Source: Buddleja alternifolia (Eukaryota; Streptophyta; Magnoliopsida; Lamiales; Scrophulariaceae). Taken from it: DNA of 64,000 bases. Shown here in pieces: positions 1 through 9,463 of this stretch. The stretch is taken from contig CM033391.1 of the NCBI GenBank assembly GCA_019426215.1, forward strand, positions 20,510,708 to 20,574,707, in the 5' to 3' direction. Numbering within the stretch: the stretch's first letter is position 1; every line of letters begins with the position of its first letter. The translations under genes were made by a program, and so were the position numbers. The notes beneath the pieces were generated by a model. It made no database searches. It was given only the letters and a program-made list of their open reading frames with translations, and had not been told where the DNA came from.

Positions 1-1992
1 GTGTTTGATGATGCTAACCAAGAACTGAGTAAGGTTAATCCTGATGATGTAGGGATTGAAGATCTCACCCAACAAGCGTCACAAATCAATCTTGGTGATG
101 ATAGTAATGACGAAGATGATGAGATTCGTGTACCTATTCCTAAGGATACTTGTGAGGTTAACAATGGTGATAATGTCAGAATCGCTGATGATCATGAAGA
201 GAATGATCATCAAGAGCAGATTGGAACTGTGAATAATACAGCGACTACGCAAGAGACAAATGAGAGTCAAGCGATTGACAACCAAGTGTCTCTCAACCCG
301 TTCCAACCAAACCACAAATGGCTTAGAGACCATCCACCAGAGCTAGTAATTGGAGATATGGAAGCACCTGTTAGAACTAGGTCAACCACAATTAATGAGG
401 CCATGTTCGCAAGTTTTCTATCTCAAATGGAACCAAAGAAAGTGGATGAAGCACTCAGTGATTCAAGTTGGGTAGAAGTGATGCAAGAAGAGCTTAACCA
501 ATTTGAGAGAAGCAAGGTTTGGACGCTAGTAACAAGGCCAACTCACCAAGGAGTTATTAGGACTAGATGGGTTTTTAGGAACAAAATGGACGAAGATGGT
601 GTTGTTACAAGAAACAAAGCTAGATTAGTCGCTCAGGGCTATTGTCAAGAAGAGGGAATTGATTTTGATGAGTCATATGCCCCAGTAGCCTGTCTTGAAG
701 CAATTAGGATGTTCCTAGCGTTTTCCGCATACAACAAATTCACAGTATACCAAATGGACGTGAAGAGTGCATTCCTAAATGGTAAACTCCAAGAAGAAGT
801 CTATGTGGAGCAACCTCCAGGATTCATCAACAACCATGGCAAAAGTATGGTCTACAAATTGGATAAGACACTTTATGGCCTTAAACAAGCACCAAGAGCT
901 TGGTATGACAGTCTCTCTATCTTCCTTATAGGTAAAGGTTTTTCAAAAGGCAGCGTTGACACAACGTTATTTAAAATTATTCATAATGAAGATATTCTCT
1001 TAACCCAAATTTATGTTGATGTTATTATATTTGGTTCTACGAATAAGCGATTGTGTGAGAAATTTTCGAAAATGATGCAAGATTAATTTGAAATGAGCAT
1101 GATGGGTGAATTAACTTTCTTCTTAGGATTACAAGTTAAACAACTCCCTAATGGAATATTTATAAACCAAGTTAAATATACGAAAGATATGATTAAGAAA
1201 TTTGGTATGGAAAATGCATCATCTTCAAAAATTCCAATGAGCCAAACGCTCAAGTTAGATAAAGATGAAAGTGGGAAGAAAATTGATATCACTAACTATA
1301 GAGGTATCATTGGATCACTTCTTTATCTTACCGCTAGTAGACCGGATATTATGTTTTCGGTATACATGTGTGCACGATTTCAATCTGATCCTAGAGAATC
1401 ACACTTGAATGCTACCAAGAGAATCCTTAAATACCTAAAAGGCACGCAAAATGTGGGCTTATGGTATCCACGGGACTCTCCTTTTGAACTAATTGGTTAT
1501 TTAGACGCAGATTTTGCAGGATGCAAAATAGATAGAAAAAGTACTAGTGGTACATGTCAATTTCTAGGTGATAGACTAGTTTTGTGGCATAGTAAGAAAC
1601 AAAAATCCATAGCGACTTCTACCGCTGAGGCAGAATATGTAGCCGCTGGGAGCTGTTGTGCACAAATCCTTTGGATGAGGCAACAACTTAGAGACTAAGG
1701 AATAATCCTAGGTCCTACCCCAATCCATTGTGATAACCAAAGCGCTTTAGCTATGACCCAAAATCCTGTCCTTCATTCTAGAACCAAACACATTGACATT
1801 AGATACCATTTCTTGTGTGACCATGTTCAAAAGAAAGATATCTCCATGCACTTCATTGGAACTGACAAACAATTGGCAGATATCTTCACCAAAGCGCTCA
1901 ACGAACAACGCTTTCTCACTTCGAGAAATGAATTAGGTATGATTGATTTAAATTCATTTAAACGCTTAAATCATAAAAGCATCATATCTTAA
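1..1992 (+). pseudogene. Sirevirus-like pol: integrase-RT linker, reverse transcriptase, RNase H (broken)
   Basis: One reading frame runs through the whole interval. The first ~115 codons are an acidic, Asn/Asp/Glu-rich linker between integrase and RT. RT follows, with recognisable blocks [44 protein letters not shown] and MSMMGELTFFLGLQ. RNase H is marked by ADFAGCKIDRKSTSG, TAEAEYVAAGS and the C-terminal QLADIFTKAL block. In-frame TAA codons at 1084-1086 and 1696-1698 break the frame, but I see no frameshift. The catalytic box at 1012-1023 reads YVDV instead of YVDD, so the second metal-binding aspartate is lost and the enzyme should be inactive. The frame is open at position 1; gag, protease and integrase lie off the left edge. 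Product type (copia polyprotein) is certain; function is lost. Confidence 0.93.
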
Positions 1993-2851
1993 TAGGCATA
2001 CAATTTAGGGGGAATCCACTTTATGTTTAAGTCTAAAGCGTTTATCAAAAATCTGAAATAAGTCATCAGTTTTAAGGGGAACCTTAAAATTATACTTGTC
2101 TCAATACATAAGGCGACTGTGATAAAAAATGACTTTTAAAAATTTTATGCATTGATCACTAGCGCTTATCTTTATGCATGACAAAGTCAATCTCTAAATG
2201 AAAATGTCATTTATTAATTCAAACGATTGACTTTATCTCAAACTTTACGAAATTAAATTTTGTTCTCAAAAAGACTTAAGCGTTAAAAAGATTCCCACGT
2301 TAACGCTAAGAAAATTATTTTTTTTAAAAAAACTCATGCATAGTTTTCATCGCTGAAAGTAACGTGTGGATAAGTCCAAAAGATTAGATTTGATAACTAC
2401 CCACACGTGCCTATCAAATCAAACTGATGGTTATGATTTGTATCTATCAGGCACGTGTATTTCATGCTGTGTACTATCAGGCACGTGTATTTCACGCTGA
2501 AAATTCCAAAATTTTTCAAATGTCTTTCAATTAAATGAGTAACTGCGGATCCCAAAAATTCTCTATTTTGTAACAGTTAACCTATTTTACCGCACCTTTT
2601 TGACATCCGTACTTATGCATAATCGGCTCAGATTCAAACATTTTTAATCTTTTCCATTTTTTCAAAATTCAATGATGTCACACGTGGCAGTCATCTAAGC
2701 AACTGAGGAGTTATTTTTGCCTCTATATATATTCTTCAAGGCTTTTGCAGTCAGACTTTATCACTTCCAAACTCTCTCTCTGCTGTAAAATCTTCATCTC
2801 TTTCAAGGCAAAAACTTCTCTCATTCATTCAAAATCTTCAAACTTTCAGCA
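1993..2851 (+). promoter_or_regulatory. Post-pol spacer with G-box cluster and TATA ahead of the extra ORF
   Basis: This stretch has no ORF. It starts with a purine run (TTAGGGGGAA, about 2006-2015) that resembles a polypurine tract. Four perfect G-boxes (CACGTG) lie at 2404-2409, 2452-2457, 2482-2487 and 2681-2686, plus an ACGTG core at 2362-2366. Two of them sit in a 30-bp direct repeat (2446-2468 and 2476-2498). A TATA run (TATATATAT, 2724-2732) is about 120 bp before the ATG. A CT-rich leader follows and the ATG at 2852 is in good plant context (CAGCAATGGC). Together these look like a stand-alone promoter and 5' UTR. G-boxes are bound by bZIP and bHLH factors in plants; that this region is active is inference. 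Confidence 0.55.
2446..2498 (+). repeat. Two-copy 30-bp direct repeat containing G-boxes
   Basis: The segment TATCAGGCACGTGTATTTCA occurs at 2446 and again at 2476, followed by TGCTG and CGCTG. Each copy has a CACGTG core. The older relative E2 keeps one CACGTG in the equivalent place (9097-9102). Confidence 0.8.
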
Positions 2852-5800
2852 ATGGCACCCAAAACTTCAAAATCTTCCAAATCATCCAAGTCTGCTACCG
2901 AAAAAACTTTCCGCGCTGAAAAACCAGTCACGGTTAACGCCGGATTTCTTGTTAACTGGGACTACCTGTTTGATAACCAGAACTTTCCTCTACGAACTAT
3001 TTTTCCACTCGTTCAAGAATCTGGTTTGAGAGATATGATTTCTACTGTTTTTAACTACTTTGAAGAAGAATCTCTCTATTTCTTCAACAATGCAAAAATT
3101 TCTGATGACGGAAACTCTATTTACTGCGTCTTCCCTTTTGCTCGTGAGACCTTTGTTCTCACTCCTTCACTGATATCTTCCCTATTGAACTTACCTAATG
3201 ATGGTGGTGAAGTAGAACATGTTACTCTCGGTGATGCGACTAAAGTCTGGGAGTTAATCAAGAAAAAAGACGTCGAAGCTGCTTATGAGCCAAACTTCAA
3301 GAAGAATGACATGAAGGGCGAATATGTCATTCTCGCAGATATTTGCGCCAAGATGATCGAATACAGAAAAGGGACATTCGATAAAGTTACAAATATTCAG
3401 TATAAGATGATGGTGGCCATTCTGACCAAATTAAAGATTAATTGGTCTCTATATATTTTTAATCGCTTCAAGGCAGCGATGGCCAAGTCAGTTAATCCCA
3501 AGCCTTATGGAATTGTGTTAAGTAGAATTCTAAGCGCTTGCGGTTTTACAAATTCCGTTGGAAAGAAGATCCGAGCGCTCAAGTTCTATGGCAAGAAGAT
3601 AATTAGCGAGCTGCTCAAACAAAAAACGCATGGTGTTGCAGCGGTTCCCAAGGAGAAGCGTGAGCGACTTCAAGACAAAGGAGTTGTTCGCAGCGATGAT
3701 GAAGACTAAGCGTCTTCCTCTTCATCATCGTCCTCGTCTGAAGAAGAAATGGTGGTTAAGCGACCAAAAAGAAAAATCGTTCTCAAAGTCGCTGAACCAG
3801 CCCAGGCAGTCAAAAAGCAAAAGCCAGAGCCAGCAAAGAAGAAGCAGAAGCCGGAGCCCAAGAAGAAACAAAAATCTCCTTCTCCTTCTCCTTCTCCTAA
3901 ATCACCCTCTCATCCTCCAGCGTTTATCTTCTCTGTTCCCGAAGAAGAGGAAGAAGTAGCAGAAGAAGTACCGCTTGCCTGAAGGCGTACTCTCCTCTCT
4001 ACTCCAGTCGCGTCTACAAGCGTTTCAGCGAATCCAACGCTTGGAGAGTCAGTGAGAGTTCCTCCCTTTGACGCTGTTCCCGAAATTAGCTCAGATCCTT
4101 AAGCCGCTACTCAATCTAAGAGGCTTTCTAGTGTTCAGGAAACAGAAGAAGAAGTCCCAGAGCCTGAGGAACTTGTCCCTAATATAGAAACAGATCAAGC
4201 GACTAAGTCAGTCGATGATATTCCTCAGGCTCACGATGCACCTTAAGATGCTCCAATCGCTGATGCTACTCCACTCCCCGAGATTCCAGTTGACGTAGAT
4301 GTGGATATGGCAACTGTTGTGGATATTGCAAAAGAAGCATCTCAAGCCCTTCCAGACATTGAAACATCTTCAGTTAGTGAGGCGACTGTAAATGCTGAAA
4401 GGTCGATAGAAGTGGCCCCCATCCCAACAGAAGCAATTGCCATTGTTCCTGCTCCAACAGGACCTCCTCCTCGTGTCATCGATTTCTTTCCTCGCGGATA
4501 CACTCCTGATCTTGAATTTTATTATGCCGCTAGAGAACTAGACATCCAGACGCTTGCAGAGCAAGAAATCACTTTTCAAACAACTCTCCATCGGCCTGAT
4601 CTTACCAACATCCAAAAGTTTGAATTCTTTGAGCGTCTTGCCAATTTAGGACTCTACAGCTTGGAGCGACTCCAATCTTGCTTTGAATATATTCGTCGAC
4701 CAATGTTTAATAGAGCAGATTTTGACCAAGCACGGTTTAATTTGACAGGTTGCTCAGACGAATCCTTTTATCCTCTTCGAGCCAGAAAGATTGTCTTCAA
4801 GAATCCCCACATGGGCGATTGGAACAAAAATCCTGATGAGGAAGATCTAAACAAAATAAGATATTCGGCTCTCCCTAAAGTAGTCAACTCTGCTCAGAAT
4901 GCTCTCTCTCCCAATCCACTCAAGCTTTGGAAAGGAAAAGGACCAGTAGTTGCTGAGCGTCTAAATCCTGTTAATTCGTGGATAGAAGATGAAGCCCGAG
5001 AATATCTTTCCAGATTATGGGCTGAGGATTACGATGAAGAAACTACACGCTTCGAAAAATTCCTTGCCACTAGAAAAGAACCAAAGAAAGCTGAAAAGCT
5101 TGGCAAGCGATGGATGATGGGTACAGCCAGATGGGCTGAAGAGTTCGTTCTACATTTCTATACTCTTGAAGAACTCGTGAGATATCCATTCCTCTTTGAA
5201 CTTGGAATTGAATATAGACGCCGAGGACTTGCGACCTTTTTGCTTCAACAGTGTCAGCATATTTCCGGAAATGCTAGCGTTCTACCGGGTTACAGGCAAC
5301 CCATTGAGACATACATTCGTCAATAGCTAGCCTTATTCATCCAAGGTGGACGCTACATCTTGCATCCTCGTCAAGCGTTTGTTCAATGTGTCTTTCCTGA
5401 CCTCAACGAAGAAACCTCATCCAGCAAGCGACTGCTTCTTCCCGGTCAAAGTCAAATTCATGTTGATTTCTCAAATGAGCACGCTGAGTTTGCTATCTTC
5501 CACTGAGAAATGAGAGCAGTGATAGAAAATGTCCAAGCACTGGACATCTCTTTTAATCATTACTCAGGGTTAAGCAATTTCAGAGGATACAATTTACACC
5601 CTGTGCTCTTCAGTCAACAGAACATTCAAGTGGCCAAGATGATTTCACTAATTAGGCCAGTGGATCAAACAGCAGCTCAAGCGCTAATGCCTCTGATTCT
5701 GGACTTTTTCAAATATTATACTTTAAGAATAGAATTGCAGGAAGGTGTGCAACCTGCACTTTGTACAGGGCATGTGATGGAAGCACTTGGCCCACTCTGG

Positions 5801-6949
5801 GTCATTGCTATTGAAAATCCTTCTTCCCCAATCCAAATAATTGAAGAAGAAGAAAGTGCTCCTACTGAGGAAGTCGCTTCGATTTCTGAGGCCTCTTTGC
5901 CAGATTCTTCTAGCGCCCCTGTAATTGAGCCCCCAGCAACTGCAGATCCAATCATGGATCAAGCGATTGAAGAAGTGCACGTTGAAATTGCTCAAAATCC
6001 TGACGAGTCATTTATCAGAGATAAATCTAAAGGCAAGGCTGCAATTTCTAGCTTTTACGGACTCATTCTGTCTCCTGAGCGTCCTTCTTCCGATTTGGAT
6101 TCAGAGAATGATTCAGACACTAGAGATTTCAGACAGGCAGTACAGAACTCGCTCACCAACATCGAAGGTTCCTGCTCCAAGATATTTGAGGCTGCTGATA
6201 GACAAATCCGCATAATGTCTGATACGCGAAGTCGTGATATTGCAAACGCTTCCAATAAAAGCACTATCATAATCATGAACAACATATCCCCACTTGTCGC
6301 TGAACTCTCATCCGAATTCAATCGTCACTTAGCTCAGAGCGCTTCGGCTGATGCTAAAAGACATACTTCGACCAATTCCGCTGCTTAGAGCGTTGTTCAT
6401 CAAGTCGCTCTCTTAGTTGACGAAGTTCGACTCTTGCGAAGAGAAGTCGCTGAGTTGAAAACCTCTCTGGATGATGCCAAGAAGGGGGAAAAGGAAAAAG
6501 AAAAGCAGCAAGCGTCCAAACCAATATCAAAGACAGATAATAAACATTGACGATCAATGTTTGAAGAGTTAGTAAGCATCAAGAAAATGCCAACCAAAAA
6601 GAGAAAGCCAAGGTATTATCTAGGAAAGTATCCGCTCTCGGAATTGGACGTCGATTTCTTGGAAAGTATGGGATTTCAATCTTTTGCCGGTCTGCTTAGA
6701 TGACCAATCAATTGGAAACCATCAAAAGATCTAAGAAAAGATATCTATCACGATTTAATTCATGAGCTTGGAATTTCGCCAAGAGAATGGACAGAAAGGT
6801 TGTTAGAACTTAATGAAAGAGCTAGACTTCATAGGCATGATTACGATGAAGTTCAACATACGACAATGATCGACATTGATCGTCTCCTGTTGGACTTAGT
6901 GCTAGAAGTTCTCCAGGGCGAAGAAAGAGCAAAGAGACAGAAAAAGTGA
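2852..6949 (+). pseudogene. Extra ORF (envelope-like / plant-transposon-protein type) of Sirevirus E1, 1366 codons with nine in-frame stops
   Basis: From the ATG at 2852 to the TGA at 6947 one frame is maintained, interrupted by stops at 3707, 3980, 4100, 4244, 5324, 5504, 6386, 6548 and 6701 but by no frameshift that I can find. Residues 1-285 form a folded block with motifs such as YVILADICAKMIEY and GTFDKV, shared with E2; this block resembles the N-terminal domain of the envelope-like or putative plant transposon proteins. Residues ~290-375 are Ser/Glu then Lys/Pro-rich (KKQKPEPAKKKQKPEP, SPSPSPSPKSP), like a nuclear localisation or nucleic-acid-binding tail. A second globular block is encoded at about 4470-5500. 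The C-terminal part (about 6400-6949) is charged and helix-rich. I see no signal peptide and no membrane segment, so envelope function is doubtful. Position after pol matches the Sirevirus third ORF; the molecular role is unknown. Confidence 0.75.
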
Positions 6950-7213
6950 ATGAATCTTTCTTTTTATATTTATATTTTTGTTGTCGCTTTCATTATATTA
7001 CTTTCAGTATAAATCATGTATGCTTATTCTTTCAATATATGAATGATTTATCACTGAAACAACTTGTTGAGGCTAATCTAACATTAGCTAACTTTACTAA
7101 CCTTTTCAAACGCTAACTTATACTTTATTTGGGCTTTTCTTTTAAGTAACTCTTAAAAATTATAAAAGAGTTATAAGAGTTAAAAGTCTTGACATCATCA
7201 AAAATGGGGAAAT
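6950..7213 (+). other. E1 3' UTR and polypurine tract
   Basis: AT-rich noncoding sequence follows the extra ORF. The last bases (AAAAATGGGGAAAT, about 7200-7213) form the polypurine tract that primes plus-strand synthesis, directly before the LTR. E2 has the same arrangement with AAAAAGGGGGAAAT at about 13750-13764. Confidence 0.8.
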
Positions 7214-8684
7214 TGTTAAGAAATTTCATGTTAGATGTTTTGATGACGACAAGATAGGATTTTATGTTAGACCCTAAATACAATGTAAGTTTCTGCTTTG
7301 ATAGATCTTTGTATAAGCGTTTGGAAGTATGTAATTTTCTTTAGGCTTGTAATTTTTATCTTTATAGATTTTAGACTAAGCATTAGATACCGAATCGCTA
7401 ATGGAATTCTAGGTGAGTCTATCAGAGAAGAAGTTGAAGATTAGCGTCTGAAGTCAGCTGAATATGAAGATTTGTTCTTAGCGCCTGTCAAACACTAAAG
7501 GACTATTTCAGGATTTATGAATCAAGCGCTCAAATCACCCTAGCGATCCGATGTCAGATTCACCTGAATTAAATCGTCAAGTCATGAAGGACTTAAATAC
7601 AATCATTCAATGGACATTTATTTCCAACGGGAAATAAATTCAAATACATTAAATGCCTGATAAGAGCATTAAATGTGATAAGCCACTGTGACTTGTGGAC
7701 AAGCCACCTTTTGACTAGACTGTCAGAACTTCAGAGTTTATAGCTGCTCCCATCCAATCGGTGCCAACATATTTTCAGGAATGTCAGATTTTAGGTAGAA
7801 TCACGCGCCGCGTGAGAGGCACTCTCCTACATGTGTCCAACGGACAGATCCCAAGAATTGCCTATAAATACCTTACCTTCAGCAAACCCCAAAAGGGTGG
7901 TACATAATATTACAAGAGAAATTTACGTACCTGCACAAGAGAAAGCTTAGAAACTGCATAGCTAAAAATCCTTTAAGCTTTTTATCTACAACATTCCAGG
8001 TAGTCACAAATATCTCAAACCTCCTCCAAAGAAGAAACCTAAATTCCTATTGAGATATTCCAAGTTGTTTGATCTTCCCAAAAACAAACAAAACCTTGTC
8101 ATAAACCTTCAACCTTTCATCTGAGTGAGAAAGAAGTTGAAACCCCTTACAGGCAATATTTCTGAGTGAGAGAAGCTTGTAGAAGACGATCTTCATTGGT
8201 GTTGAAATCTGTGTGATCAAGGAGCCCGAGATCTTTTTCATTCTTTACTATCTTGTAGAAGATTCTGTGTGATTTTTCGAAAATCATCCTAGTAACTTCC
8301 TCCAAGTGAAAAAGGAGAAGAAGGACGTAGCTAGGATTACATCACCCAGTGAACCTTACAAATTTCTTGTGTTCTTTACTTTATTTATTGTCTTGATTTA
8401 CATTATATTATATTCTTTGAAAAAGACAAGCTAATTGCAAAGCGATTAATTAACCAATCGAACGCTAAAAATCATTTCCGCTGTGCTAACCCTGATTAAG
8501 TGATCTAAGCATTACCCTACTTTGGTAAATTGCTAAAATCACTAAGCCTAAGTTATCCAAGCGCTCAACTTTCTAAGCGTTGAAATTTTTAAAAGTGATA
8601 CGAATTTTTGAAGTCGAAAAAGACTTCAAGGTCTATTCAAGCCCCCCCCCCCCCGACCCTTTCGTATGCCACTTGGGACCACCA
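7214..8684 (+). repeat. E1 3' LTR (Sirevirus-like, LTR A, 1471 bp)
   Basis: Begins TGTTAAGAAATTTCATG directly after the polypurine tract and ends in CCACTTGGGACCACCA. It aligns along its length with LTR B (13765-15294) and the solo LTR (26971-28875). A TATA box (TATAAATA, 7863-7870) and an imperfect palindrome TGTCCAACGGACA (7834-7846) just upstream mark the likely U3/R promoter. Near the 3' end is a C-run (8642-8654) of the kind seen near the end of Sirevirus LTRs. The final bases read CACCA where the relatives have CAACA, a single substitution. Confidence 0.9.
7863..7870 (+). promoter_or_regulatory. LTR A TATA box
   Basis: TATAAATA, 16 bp after the palindrome TGTCCAACGGACA. LTR B has the same box at 14404-14411 and the solo LTR has a weaker CATAAATA in the same place, so this is the probable LTR promoter. 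Confidence 0.65.
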
Positions 8685-9463
8685 TCCACTTTATCTATGT
8701 CTAAAAGATTTTTGAAAAGTTGTTACAAGTTATCATATTTAGGGGGAATTTTAAAATTTTACTCGAACATATCTGCAAGCGTCAATGATCAAAAACTTTT
8801 ATATGCATAGATCATCAACGCTTAGTATTATTTGTGCATAATATGTTGGATGCTCAAACATAAAAAGTTTTGGATTTCAAGCGTCAACATAAATCTTACA
8901 AGAGATATGTTAAGCGTTGAACTCATTCCATTCAACACTTAATATAAAATTATCTATAAAATTCATGCATAAATTTTACACTCTTCTTGAAGTAATGGAT
9001 AAACTCAAAAGGCTATTTTGGACTCTATTCACACGCTTCTATCACATCAAACTGGCGGGTAATCAAACACTTTTCAAAATGACGGTTCAGAGTTAGCACG
9101 TGTTTGTGTACATGTCAACGTATCATCAGGCGCTTGCAGTACACTCTGAAAATCCCAAACATTTTTTAAACTTTAACTCGAACTCAAATCTTTATGTATG
9201 GGATTACCAAATGTAACTTCTCTCCCTTGCCCAAAATTCGCGTCCGCAGTTAAAAATATTCATGGCTGAGATTTAAATAACTTTACATGTGTCTACATCT
9301 TACTGAGACGGAGGGAACACAAGTTTCAAAATTTTCCTACTTTGTCATTTAAAACACAATTTTTGCAGAAACACTATTCACTTTTACTCTCTGCAAATTT
9401 TACTCAACCTCTCTCTCTTTCAAAGCAAAAGCAATCTCTGTTCATCTTTCTCACAAATCTCAA
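8685..9463 (+). other. E2 post-pol spacer (counterpart of 1993-2851)
   Basis: Noncoding. A polypurine-like run (TTTAGGGGGAATTTT) lies near 8740-8754, one G-box (CACGTG) at 9097-9102, and a CT-rich leader (9390-9463) precedes the ATG. The clear TATA run present in E1 is not visible here. Confidence 0.6.

Larger units (their letters stand above)
1..8684 (+). mobile_element. Sirevirus-like Ty1/copia element E1 (3' part; 5' end lies off the window)
   Basis: Visible order is pol (linker, reverse transcriptase, RNase H), a spacer with promoter-like signals, a 4.1-kb extra ORF, a short 3' UTR with polypurine tract, then the 3' LTR (7214-8684). A large ORF between pol and the 3' LTR is the hallmark of the Sirevirus group of copia elements. 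The sequence right after the LTR (from 8685) matches this family's own post-pol region (compare from about 2016), so E1 appears to be inserted in an older member of the same family, E2. Disruptions I found in E1 coding regions are in-frame stops, without frameshifts, which suggests it is younger than E2. Integration duplication is expected to be TCCAC (8685-8689), but the left copy is outside the window. Confidence 0.85.

Noticed and set aside
8641..8655. Poly-C run as a possible assembly artefact
   Set aside because: LTR B and the solo LTR have shorter C-runs in the same place, so the run is genuine in kind, though its exact length is uncertain.
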